This document shows positions 1 through 5,650 of a DNA stretch of 5,975 nt, piece after piece. Position numbers and translations under genes: made by a program. This DNA is from Oscillospiraceae bacterium (GTDB lineage: Bacteria; Bacillota; Clostridia; Oscillospirales; Acutalibacteraceae): contig DNIP01000098.1 of NCBI GenBank assembly GCA_003499325.1, forward strand, positions 1-5,975, written 5' to 3'. Position 1 is the stretch's first letter, and every line of letters starts with the position of its first letter. The notes beneath the pieces were generated by a model that saw nothing but the letters and a program-made list of their open reading frames with translations, made no database searches and was not told the DNA's origin.

Positions 1-398
1 AGGGACAGCACCGCCTTGGAAACGGACAACGCCTGAGCCGCCTGATACGCATCGACCCCGAGCTGCTCCGCGAGGTCGGCGACCGTGATCTCGCCGTCGT
101 GCTGTGCGCGGTAGCGCTCGCACACCTTCTGCGCGCGCATGCTCAGCTCCTGCAGGGAGCGCGACACCTTCACACTGCCGCCGGAGCGGAAGAGCTGTTT
201 GATCTCGCCCAATATCACGGGCACGGCGTAGGTGGAGAACCGAAAGCCCTTGCTCCGATCAAAGCGATCCGCCGCCTTAACGAGCCCCACGCAGCCCGCG
301 GAATAGAGGTCGTCATACTCGATCCCCTTGCCCTCAAAGCGGTGGGCGCAGGCGTGAACCAGCCGCAGGTTTTGTTCGATCAGCTCATTTCTGTCCAT
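1..398 (-). CDS. sigF: Forespore sigma factor SigF (SpoIIAC), 3' end cut by window edge
   Basis: Sigma-70 family factor that directs early forespore transcription during sporulation. The first 132 codons are open on the minus strand and run off the window at position 1. Sigma region 2 is clear: DDLYSAGCVGLVKAADRFD (about residues 29-47) and the -10 recognition/melting segment FRFSTYAVPVILGEIK (52-67), then SVKVSRSLQEL (75-85), which begins region 3. These closely resemble Bacillus SigF. The reading starts MDRNELIEQNLRLV, which corresponds to about residue 35 of B. subtilis SigF, so the usual N-terminal extension is missing. The same frame further upstream encodes Ser/Arg/Pro-rich sequence unlike any sigma factor, so I kept the ATG at 398. 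It overlaps the end of spoIIAB by 14 bp and has no Shine-Dalgarno sequence, which suggests coupled re-initiation. SigG is a close relative, but the spoIIAA-spoIIAB neighbours identify this as SigF. Confidence 0.93.
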   Translation of the reverse strand, partial: MDRNELIEQNLRLVHACAHRFEGKGIEYDDLYSAGCVGLVKAADRFDRSKGFRFSTYAVPVILGEIKQLFRSGGSVKVSRSLQELSMRAQKVCERYRAQHDGEITVADLAEQLGVDAYQAAQALSVSKAVLS

Positions 399-828
399 AG
401 GCGGCGCGGATGAAATTCTTCTCGAGCGTGACGGTGGTGCCCTTGCCGACCGTCGAGCGCACCTTGACGCTGTCCATAAAGCTCTGCATCACCGCAAAGC
501 CCAATCCCGCGCGTTCATCGGTGGAGGTGGTATAGAGCGGCTCCATCGCTTGCTTGACGTCGGGGATGCCCACGCCCCTGTCGCGGATCTTGATGACGGC
601 TTGTCCCTTATCGGTGAGCTTTGCCTCGATGGTGACCGTGCCGAAGGTATCAGGGTAGGCGTGAACGACTGCGTTGGTGACCGCCTCACTCACGGCGGTC
701 TTGACGTCGGCGATCTCGGCGACGGTGGGCTCGAGCGGCAGTAAAAATGCCGCTACGGCGGAGCGCGCAAAGCTCTCGTTGGCGCTCTTGGAGATAAAGC
801 TGAGCTTCATTTCATTGACCGTTTTCAT
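385..828 (-). CDS. spoIIAB: Anti-sigma F factor and serine kinase SpoIIAB
   Basis: Binds and inhibits SigF in the predivisional cell and phosphorylates SpoIIAA. The protein has 147 residues (B. subtilis 146) and the GHKL/HATPase fold motifs in order: N-box SEAVTNAVVHAY (residues 47-58, with E48 and N52), G1 box IRDRGVGI (81-88), and G2 box GLGFAVM (108-114) followed by FMDSV. Near the N-terminus NESFAR (17-22) matches Bacillus SpoIIAB, where the corresponding arginine contacts the partner proteins. The start at 828 was chosen because MKTVNEMKLSF aligns with Bacillus MKNEMHLEF and because GGGGGTGAT lies a few bases upstream. The open frame continues further upstream into spoIIAA but has no family similarity there. 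Start and spoIIAA stop overlap as ATGA, and the 3' end overlaps sigF, so the three genes form one coupled operon. Confidence 0.97.
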   Translation of the reverse strand: MKTVNEMKLSFISKSANESFARSAVAAFLLPLEPTVAEIADVKTAVSEAVTNAVVHAYPDTFGTVTIEAKLTDKGQAVIKIRDRGVGIPDVKQAMEPLYTTSTDERAGLGFAVMQSFMDSVKVRSTVGKGTTVTLEKNFIRAAYGQK

Positions 829-1127
829 TTCATCACCCCCAGATTTTCCAGTCCCGACAGGACAAAGATCTTTTGCAGATTGGGCGGCACGTTGACGACC
901 TCCAGCTTGCCGCCGAGCAGCGAGATCATGCGGTAGCGCCCCATGACAAGCCCGATGCCCGATGAATCCATGAACCCGACCTTGCCGAAATCGAGTACCA
1001 GCCGCGAGGGGCGGCTGTGCTCGCACTGTGCGTCAATATCCCCGCGAATCTGCGGCGCGATATGGTGGTCGATCTCGCCATACAAGGCGGCGGTGACCAC
1101 CCCGTTTTTGTATGTAATCTTAACCAT
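825..1127 (-). CDS. spoIIAA: Anti-sigma F factor antagonist SpoIIAA
   Basis: STAS-domain anti-anti-sigma factor. In its unphosphorylated form it displaces SigF from SpoIIAB, and SpoIIAB inactivates it by phosphorylating one serine. The protein has 100 residues, somewhat shorter than the 117 of B. subtilis, mainly because the C-terminus stops soon after LSGLENLGVMK. The diagnostic strand-turn GEIDHH (17-22) and the phosphorylation motif FMDSSGIGLVMGRY (52-65) are intact. The first serine of the pair, S55, aligns with phospho-Ser58 of Bacillus. A strong ribosome site, GGGAGGAAT, stands five bases before the ATG at 1127. It is the first gene of the spoIIA operon. Its stop overlaps the spoIIAB start by 4 bp. 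Nearly all of its upstream DNA is repeat element A, and I could not find a sigma-H type promoter there. Confidence 0.96.
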   Translation of the reverse strand: MVKITYKNGVVTAALYGEIDHHIAPQIRGDIDAQCEHSRPSRLVLDFGKVGFMDSSGIGLVMGRYRMISLLGGKLEVVNVPPNLQKIFVLSGLENLGVMK

Positions 1128-1150
1128 TGTATTCCTCCCAGCATCATCAA

Positions 1151-1257
1151 TTGAAAATGGACAGTGGAAAGTGGAAAATTAAGGGCGGGGTACCCGCACC
1201 CGGAATAGAAATCAGTTTCCACTAATAACTTTCCATTTTCCATTTTCAACTTTCCAC
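1151..1257. repeat. Repeat element A: inverted heptamer arrays around a GC hairpin core
   Basis: The left arm (1151-1178) is four in-phase 7-bp units: TTGAAAA, TGGACAG, TGGAAAG, TGGAAAA. The core (1183-1202) contains GCGGG facing CCCGC (the palindrome GGGTACCC is at 1188-1195) and then ACCCG. A short spacer follows. The right arm (1216-1257) is six in-phase units in opposite orientation: TTTCCAC, TAATAAC (diverged), TTTCCAT, TTTCCAT, TTTCAAC, TTTCCAC. The arms could pair into a long imperfect hairpin. The element fills most of the gap between the folC terminator and spoIIAA. It has the same plan and orientation as element B (4191-4320) and the opposite orientation to element C (5651-5814). 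No terminal transposase-type sequence or clear target duplication is visible. Confidence 0.9.
1222..1249 (-). promoter_or_regulatory. Weak sigma-A-like promoter candidate inside element A, facing spoIIAA
   Basis: Reading the minus strand, TTGAAA (1249-1244) is followed after 16 bp by TATTAG (1227-1222), which matches 4 of 6 positions of TATAAT. The same layout at the equivalent place in element B has a better -10 box. In Bacillus this operon is transcribed by sigma H, and no sigma-H-like pair of boxes is visible between 1128 and 1258, so this call is tentative. Confidence 0.3.
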
Positions 1258-1258
1258 T

Positions 1259-1299
1259 AAAAAAGCCTACCCTACTACTAATAGTAATAGGATAGGCTT
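1259..1299 (-). terminator. Rho-independent terminator after folC
   Basis: On the minus strand AAGCCTATCCTATTAC pairs with the mirror arm ending GGGTAGGCTT (stem arms roughly 1299-1284 and 1278-1263, small loop around 1281). A run of T follows, because plus 1259-1264 is AAAAAA. Two positions that are A/C mismatches on the plus strand become U-G wobble pairs in the minus-strand RNA, so the hairpin is best formed in the folC direction. It separates the methyltransferase-rsmI-folC operon from spoIIA. Confidence 0.93.
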
Positions 1300-1334
1300 A
1301 AGTAATCTGTATTATTCTGTTGTCGGGAAAAATA

Positions 1335-2594
1335 TTATCCGATGATATACGGTCGGATCTCAGACGCGAGGTAGAGCGAGCCGCAGACAAAAACGTCGTC
1401 GCCGTAGGAGAGCGCCTTGTCATACGCCTCACGAGGGCTCTCGATAACCTCGATGTCGTCGCACACGCCGCCCAGCTTGCGCGCCAGCTCAGCCGCGGGC
1501 AGGGCGCGGGGGTTGTCGATATCGGTCACGATGATCCGCTTGAACAGCCCGTCGAGCAGGCTCAGCGAAGTGCTGTCCTTGTCGGCGAGGATGCCGATGA
1601 TCAGGGTCTTGTCGCCCTCGGCATAATAGGTGCGCACCGCCGTCGCGAACGCCTGCAAGCCGTTGGGATTATGCGCGCCGTCGAGGATCACCGTGGGATT
1701 CTCGCGCAGCTTCTCGAACCGCGCGGGATGGTGGGTATTTTGCAGACCGTCACGGATGTTCTCGAGCGAGATCTGCTTGCCGTGTTCCTTTTGCAATACC
1801 TCGATGACCGCCAGCGCACAGCGCAGGTTATCGATCTGATGCGAGCCGAGCAAAGGGAGCCGCATCGGCATATCATGATAGACAAAGCGCGTGCCGCCGC
1901 GATTCATCTCGGTGACGGTCAGGCGGACGTCCTCAGCGCGGTAGAGCGTGTTGTGCTCGCGGCGCGCCTTTTGTTCGATCACGGCGAAGGCCTCACGCGG
2001 CTGGGGCGCGGTCACGGTGGTGCCGTAGCTCTTGATGATGCCCGCTTTTTGGAACGCGACCGCCTCGATGGTCTCGCCGAGGATGGCGGTATGGTCAAGG
2101 TCGATGCGCGTGATCACCGAGCACAGCGGGAACGGAATCAGGTTGGTGGAATCCAGCAGACCGCCCATGCCGACCTCACAGACGACGATGTCGCAGCCGA
2201 GCTTTTTGAAGAGGTAAAAGCTCAGCACGGTGATGAACTCAAACTCCGTGATGACGGTGCCCTGTTCGTTGAGCTTTCTGAGCTTTGGCTCTAAGTAGGT
2301 GACCGCCTCGGCGAGCGTTTCTTTCTCGATCATCTGATTGTTGATCTGGATGCGCTCGCGGAAATCGACGATATACGGCGAGGTGAACAATCCGACCTTA
2401 TAGCCCGCCTGCTGTAAAACGGCGCTGAGCATGGCGCAGACCGAGCCTTTTCCGTTCGTGCCCGCGACATGGATGAAGGATTGTCCCAGCGCCTCGGGCA
2501 CGGTGCGAAAGAGCTTTTTGACGCGGTCAAGCCCCGGGCGTGAGCCGAATTTATCGAGTGAGTGGATGAAGCGCAGGCTTTCTTCGTAATTCAT
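1335..2594 (-). CDS. folC: Bifunctional folylpolyglutamate synthase / dihydrofolate synthase FolC
   Basis: Cytoplasmic Mur-ligase-family enzyme that adds glutamate to dihydropteroate and/or to reduced folates using ATP. The protein has 419 residues, the usual family length. Visible motifs are the P-loop HVAGTNGKGSV (42-52), TSPYIVDFRERI (71-82), EVGMGGLLDSTN (140-151), the KAGI segment (183-186) with the lysine that is carbamylated in homologues, GSHQIDN (250-256), RFEKL (292-296), LDGAHNPNGL (304-313) and CGSLYLASEI (404-413). One difference stands out: the family's common GGR-x-D-[AS]-TN sequence has Leu in place of Arg here (GGLLDSTN). The start at 2594 has the strong site AAAGGAGG, which overlaps the TAA stop of rsmI, with a gap of only 12 bp between the genes. 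It is the last gene of its operon, ahead of the terminator at 1259-1299. Confidence 0.96.
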   Translation of the reverse strand: MNYEESLRFIHSLDKFGSRPGLDRVKKLFRTVPEALGQSFIHVAGTNGKGSVCAMLSAVLQQAGYKVGLFTSPYIVDFRERIQINNQMIEKETLAEAVTYLEPKLRKLNEQGTVITEFEFITVLSFYLFKKLGCDIVVCEVGMGGLLDSTNLIPFPLCSVITRIDLDHTAILGETIEAVAFQKAGIIKSYGTTVTAPQPREAFAVIEQKARREHNTLYRAEDVRLTVTEMNRGGTRFVYHDMPMRLPLLGSHQIDNLRCALAVIEVLQKEHGKQISLENIRDGLQNTHHPARFEKLRENPTVILDGAHNPNGLQAFATAVRTYYAEGDKTLIIGILADKDSTSLSLLDGLFKRIIVTDIDNPRALPAAELARKLGGVCDDIEVIESPREAYDKALSYGDDVFVCGSLYLASEIRPYIIG

Positions 2595-2606
2595 GGGAAT
2601 CCTCCT

Positions 2607-3434
2607 TTACATCAATTCCTTGTAGATATCATTCTTCTTGAGCCCTGCCATCGCCGCGGCTTGCTTGGCGGCTTCGGTGGGGCGCATGCCGCCGTCGATC
2701 AGCTTCTGCGCATAGGCGACGGCGTCCGAGAGGGTGATCTCGGATTGTTCTTCCGTCTTTTTGCCCTCTAAGACGAGGACGATCTCGCCCTTGAGCGAGC
2801 CGTCGGCATATTGCTCAGCCGCCTGTTTGGTAGTAGTGCGAATGATCTGTTCGTGCACCTTGGTCAGCTCGCGCGCGATGGTGAGCCTGCGGTCGCCGAA
2901 TGTGGCGTAAAAATCCTGTAAGGTATGGGCGAGCTTATGCGGCGCTTCATAAAAGATCATGGTGCGGCGCTCGCCGAGCAGGCTTTCGAGGTGCTCCGTG
3001 CGGCTCTTTTTATTCACGGACAAAAAGCCCTCAAAGGTGAAGCGGCCTGTCTCGAGCCCCGACACCGCCAGCGCGGAAATCACAGCGCTCGGGCCGGGTA
3101 CCACAACGGTCTTGACGCCCGCCTCTTCACACTGCTTGATCAGATCCTCACCGGGATCGGAGATGCACGGCATGCCCGCGTCAGTGACGATCGCACAGCT
3201 CTCACCCGCTACAATGCGGTCGATGATCTTCTCGCCCTTTTCATGCTTGTTGTGCTCAAAATAGCTGACCATCGGCTTTTTGATGCCGAAGTGATTCAGC
3301 AGCTTGACGGTCACGCGCGTATCCTCGGCGGCGATGAAATCCACCTGTTCCAGCGTTGCGACCGCGCGGGGCGACAGATCGCCCATGTTGCCGATCGGCG
3401 TACCGACCACGTATAAAATGTTCTTATCCATCAT
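2607..3434 (-). CDS. rsmI: 16S rRNA (cytidine(1402)-2'-O)-methyltransferase RsmI
   Basis: SAM-dependent methyltransferase of the tetrapyrrole-methylase fold that 2'-O-methylates C1402 in the decoding centre of 16S rRNA. From the ATG at 3434 it has 275 residues, normal for the family. Motifs are the N-terminal VGTPIGNMGDLSPRAV (10-25), AAEDTR, SYFEHNKHEK, VTDAGMPCISDPGEDLI, VPGPSAVISAL, FYEAPHKL, RELTKVHEQI and GEIVLVLEG. A small C-terminal helical domain with DAVAYAQKLIDGGMRPTEAA follows. Two adjacent ATGs (3434 and 3431) are possible starts. AAGGAA lies 5 bases before the first and 8 before the second, so the choice is uncertain by one residue. The frame is open further upstream but without family similarity. 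The start overlaps the end of the upstream methyltransferase gene by 8-11 bp, which implies coupling. The pairing with a YabB-like methyltransferase is also found in Bacillus. Confidence 0.97.
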   Translation of the reverse strand: MMDKNILYVVGTPIGNMGDLSPRAVATLEQVDFIAAEDTRVTVKLLNHFGIKKPMVSYFEHNKHEKGEKIIDRIVAGESCAIVTDAGMPCISDPGEDLIKQCEEAGVKTVVVPGPSAVISALAVSGLETGRFTFEGFLSVNKKSRTEHLESLLGERRTMIFYEAPHKLAHTLQDFYATFGDRRLTIARELTKVHEQIIRTTTKQAAEQYADGSLKGEIVLVLEGKKTEEQSEITLSDAVAYAQKLIDGGMRPTEAAKQAAAMAGLKKNDIYKELM

Positions 3435-4167
3435 GATGTTCCTTATAGCTTCCGTAGATTTCCCGCATCTCGGGGGTAAAGCCGTTTTCATCCTCGATCA
3501 TCAGCGCGGGCAAAACGTCCATATAGCCCGGCTTTGCGCCGCGCTTTGCCTCGCACAAAAAGAGCTTGGGCGCTTTGTCCGCCCTGCCCTGTACCATGCG
3601 CAGGCGTTTGGGTTCCATACCGTGAGCACGCATCGCGCCGAGAACATCCGTCAGGCGTTCGGGGCGCTGGCACATCACAAACCGCCCGCCGAAGCGGAGC
3701 AGTCGGCTTGCCGCCGCGCAAATATCATCGAGCGTACATTCCGTTTCATGCAGGGCGATCTGCTTCGCGCTGTCAGGGCTGAGGATCCCCGAGCCGCCGA
3801 GCTTATACGGCGGATTGCAGATGACAAGATCGCACTCGCCCGCGGGCATCTGCGCAGGGATTGCTCTAATATCTTCCAAAACAGGGCGAATGAGCGCCGC
3901 GCGCTCAATGCCGTTATTCCTATTGCGGCGAATACTGTTCTTTAGCAGCTCGATCGCCTCGGGCTGGATATCGACGGCGGTAATCTCCCGCGGCGCGGTA
4001 TCGCGGATCAGAAGCAGCGGGATCGTGCCGCAGCCTGTGCCGAGCTCGATGATCCTGTCGCCGTTTTTCGGCGCGGCAAAATGCGCCAGCAGTATCGTAT
4101 CGGTAGAAAAATGATGGGCGTCGGTGACATAGACCTCCACACCGTTACCCAACGGCTCCAAGCGCAT
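3424..4167 (-). CDS. trmN6: TrmN6/YabB-like tRNA N6-adenine methyltransferase
   Basis: Class I SAM-dependent methyltransferase of the TrmN6 (YfiC)/YabB group. Characterised members methylate N6 of adenine next to the anticodon of tRNA1(Val); the exact substrate here is inferred. The protein has 247 residues. It shows HHFSTDTILLAHFA (18-31) at the N-terminus, the SAM-binding motif I IELGTGCGTIPLLL (40-53), the acidic motif II end AVDIQPEA (64-71), and the catalytic motif IV DLVICNPPY (113-121), whose NPPY marks an exocyclic-amino methyltransferase. Behind it come KLGGSGILSPDSAKQIALHE and a FVMCQRPERL strand, as in YabB. The start at 4167 has GGGGAGGGAT upstream. Its TAA stop overlaps the rsmI start. 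In Bacillus the order is yabB-yazA-rsmI; here no GIY-YIG gene lies between. Element B lies just upstream and may carry its promoter. The general class is certain, the tRNA target less so. Confidence 0.87.
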   Translation of the reverse strand: MRLEPLGNGVEVYVTDAHHFSTDTILLAHFAAPKNGDRIIELGTGCGTIPLLLIRDTAPREITAVDIQPEAIELLKNSIRRNRNNGIERAALIRPVLEDIRAIPAQMPAGECDLVICNPPYKLGGSGILSPDSAKQIALHETECTLDDICAAASRLLRFGGRFVMCQRPERLTDVLGAMRAHGMEPKRLRMVQGRADKAPKLFLCEAKRGAKPGYMDVLPALMIEDENGFTPEMREIYGSYKEHHDG

Positions 4168-4190
4168 AGCGATCCCTCCCCTTTTTATAG

Positions 4191-4320
4191 TGTAAAGTTG
4201 AAAATGGAAAGTTGAAAATTGTTGGCGGGCTCTGCCCGCACCCGATCATATTCAGGCTGCCCGATTATCACTTTCCATTTTCCACTTTCAACTTTCCACT
4301 TTCCACTGTCAACTGTCAAC
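4191..4320. repeat. Repeat element B: inverted heptamer arrays around a GC hairpin core
   Basis: The left arm (4191-4218) has four in-phase units: TGTAAAG, TTGAAAA, TGGAAAG, TTGAAAA. The core (4224-4244) has a perfect 6-bp stem, GCGGGC and GCCCGC, with loop TCT (4225-4239), followed by ACCCG. After a spacer that contains a second GGCTGCCCG patch, the right arm (4265-4320) has eight units: TTATCAC (diverged), TTTCCAT, TTTCCAC, TTTCAAC, TTTCCAC, TTTCCAC, TGTCAAC, TGTCAAC. TTATA occurs directly outside both ends (4185-4189 and 4321-4325). This could be a short target duplication, but five A/T-rich bases are weak evidence. The element fills the gap between the ferredoxin terminator and the methyltransferase gene. 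Confidence 0.92.
4264..4291 (-). promoter_or_regulatory. Sigma-A-like promoter inside element B, facing the methyltransferase-rsmI-folC operon
   Basis: On the minus strand TTGAAA (4291-4286), itself part of a heptamer unit, is followed after 16 bp by GATAAT (4269-4264), one base from TATAAT. Two further units upstream provide TTGACA. The promoter lies between the ferredoxin terminator and the operon, about 100 bp before the ATG at 4167. The transcript would begin near 4257 and contain the GC core hairpin in its leader. Confidence 0.55.
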
Positions 4321-4357
4321 TTATATATTACCATACATAGATCGCGTTGTAAACGGC

Positions 4358-4388
4358 AAAAAAATAACCGAGGCACTAAGCCTCGGTT
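4358..4388 (-). terminator. Rho-independent terminator after the ferredoxin gene
   Basis: On the minus strand there is a perfect 9-bp stem, AACCGAGGC and GCCTCGGTT, with loop TTAGT. One A and then a run of seven T follow (plus 4358-4364). It lies 15 bp after the ferredoxin stop. Confidence 0.96.
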
Positions 4389-4403
4389 GTTTCTTTAGTT
4401 CGA

Positions 4404-4574
4404 TTACTCTGCAGCAGGAGCGCCTACAGGGCAAGCATCAGCGCAGGAACCGCAGTCGATGCAAGCGTCAGCGTCGATAACATACTTACCGTCGCCCTCG
4501 GAGATAGCGTTTACGGGGCACTGATCGGCACAAGCACCGCAAGAGATGCAATCGTCAGAAATCTTATAAGCCAT
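4404..4574 (-). CDS. Clostridial-type 2[4Fe-4S] ferredoxin
   Basis: Small soluble low-potential electron carrier for anaerobic metabolism; in Clostridia such proteins serve pyruvate:ferredoxin oxidoreductase, hydrogenases and Rnf/Nfn-type systems. The exact partners cannot be told from this window. The protein has 56 residues with two complete CxxCxxCxxxCP motifs: C9, C12, C15, C19 and C38, C41, C44, C48. Each ends in Pro-Val, giving the pseudo-twofold structure of the family. The start at 4574 (MAYKI) is set by an ideal AAGGAGGT seven bases upstream and by family length. An ATG at 4616 in the same frame would add 14 residues but overlaps the promoter, so it is rejected. The gene appears monocistronic, with its own promoter (4605-4632) and terminator (4358-4388). 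The C-terminus is acidic and Ala-rich (APAAE), as usual for this group. Confidence 0.97.
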   Translation of the reverse strand: MAYKISDDCISCGACADQCPVNAISEGDGKYVIDADACIDCGSCADACPVGAPAAE

Positions 4575-4581
4575 GAAATTG

Positions 4582-4589
4582 ACCTCCTT
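4582..4589 (-). promoter_or_regulatory. Ribosome binding site that fixes the ferredoxin start
   Basis: AAGGAGGT on the minus strand lies seven bases before the ATG at 4574. It supports that start over the in-frame ATG at 4616. Confidence 0.95.
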
Positions 4590-4604
4590 GTTTTTATTGA
4601 CTAC

Positions 4605-4632
4605 ATTGTAGCACATCGAATAAAAAAATCAA
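4605..4632 (-). promoter_or_regulatory. Sigma-A promoter of the ferredoxin gene
   Basis: On the minus strand TTGATT (4632-4627) is followed after 16 bp by TACAAT (4610-4605), preceded by TG at the extended -10 position. The spacer begins with a T-tract. Transcription would start near 4598, leaving a leader of about 24 bases with the ribosome site. Confidence 0.82.
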
Positions 4633-4692
4633 GGTTTTCAGCCGAAAATTAGCGGTGCCTAACCAAATTTAGCTTAAGCTGTCGCAGGAAGA

Positions 4693-5634
4693 CTACGTGT
4701 TTTCCGCCTCATACATTTTCTTGAGCTCCTCCAGATCATACGGCGTCTGCTGATACAGATAGTAGTTCAGCCAGTTCGAATACAGGAGGGACGCATGGGA
4801 GCGCCATGTCATCACGGGCTTGCGGTTGACGTTGTCATCGGGGAAGTAATTATAGGGCTTGCTGATCCTGATGCCCTTCTCCACGTCGCGGTAATACTCC
4901 TTGGCGAGGGTATCATAATCATATTCGCAGTGACCGAGCAGATAGAATTCCCTGCCGTTTTTGGAGCAGATGATCGCGACGCCCGCCTTCTTGGAGGTGG
5001 CAAGGATCTCGAGCTGAGGCACCTTCTCAATATCCTCGGTGCGAATGCCCGTATAGCGTGAGTGCGGGATCAGGAAATAGTCGTCAAAGCCGCGCATCAG
5101 AGGATGCTTGGGGTTGAGGATCATATGGTTATAGATGCCGAAGAGCTTTTTAGGCAGGTCAACCTTGTCGATGCCGTAGCGATAGTACAGCCCTGCCTGT
5201 GCGCCCCAGCAGATGAACATGGTGGAATAAACGTGCTTCTTTGCCCATTCAAAGACCTCGCACAGCTCGTCCCAGTAGTCGACCTCTTCAAAGGGCATTT
5301 GCTCGACGGGAGCGCCGGTGACGATCATGCCGTCAAAGCGTTCCTCGCGAATCTCGTCGAGGGTCTTGTAGAACTTCATCAGGTGCTTTTCACTGGTGTT
5401 CTTCGATTTGTGGCTCGCCATCTGCAGCAGCTCCACATCCACCTGCAAGGGCGAGTTGCCGAGCAGGCGCATGAGCTGGGTCTCGGTCGTGATTTTGGTG
5501 GGCATGAGGTTCAGGATGACGATTTTGAGCGGTCGGATATCCTGCGTCATCGCGCGGTCTTCCTGCATGACAAAGATATTCTCGCTTTCGAGAATTTGTG
5601 TGGCAGGCAGATCATTGGGTATTTTGATCGGCAT
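4693..5634 (-). CDS. metAA: Homoserine O-acyltransferase MetA, predicted acetyl-CoA type
   Basis: First committed enzyme of methionine synthesis: it transfers an acyl group from acyl-CoA to the hydroxyl of homoserine. The protein has 313 residues and starts [11 protein letters not shown], like other members of the MetA family. The catalytic residues fall at the same numbers as in E. coli MetA: nucleophile Cys142 in [12 protein letters not shown], and His235 and Glu237 in GHCEYD. Lys47 in LMPTK is also present. Residue 111 in GAPVE is Glu. In published work on this family Glu111 gives acetyl-CoA specificity and Gly111 succinyl-CoA specificity, so the product is predicted to be O-acetylhomoserine. 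AAAGGAG lies seven bases before the ATG at 5634. Repeat element C fills the upstream gap. I see no S-box (SAM-I) or T-box leader and no clear terminator after the stop. Confidence 0.96.
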   Translation of the reverse strand: MPIKIPNDLPATQILESENIFVMQEDRAMTQDIRPLKIVILNLMPTKITTETQLMRLLGNSPLQVDVELLQMASHKSKNTSEKHLMKFYKTLDEIREERFDGMIVTGAPVEQMPFEEVDYWDELCEVFEWAKKHVYSTMFICWGAQAGLYYRYGIDKVDLPKKLFGIYNHMILNPKHPLMRGFDDYFLIPHSRYTGIRTEDIEKVPQLEILATSKKAGVAIICSKNGREFYLLGHCEYDYDTLAKEYYRDVEKGIRISKPYNYFPDDNVNRKPVMTWRSHASLLYSNWLNYYLYQQTPYDLEELKKMYEAENT

Positions 5635-5650
5635 AGTACCGCTCCTTTCT

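Noticed and set aside
829..1026. Longer SpoIIAB starting at the ATG at 1026
   Set aside because: The extra 66 residues are the out-of-frame reading of spoIIAA and have no similarity to the family.
1320..2294. Long open frame on the plus strand (324 codons) opposite folC
   Set aside because: It is the antisense of a full, motif-complete folC; its product is charged and low-complexity with no recognisable domain. The same reasoning applies to plus-strand frames at 3304-3945 and 5062-5661.
4191..4320. CRISPR-like array
   Set aside because: Units are 7 bp, directly adjacent, without spacers, and arranged as inverted arms; no cas genes are nearby.
4185..4325. Target-site duplication TTATA around element B, suggesting a MITE
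   Set aside because: Five A/T bases next to A/T-rich DNA can match by chance, and elements A and C show no comparable duplication.
4575..4616. Ferredoxin start at the ATG at 4616
   Set aside because: It would place the start inside the promoter region, upstream of the ideal ribosome site, and add 14 residues not found in the family.
4671..4680. AGCTTAAGCT palindrome as terminator of metA
   Set aside because: It is a 10-bp perfect palindrome with no room for a loop and no T-run after it on the minus strand.
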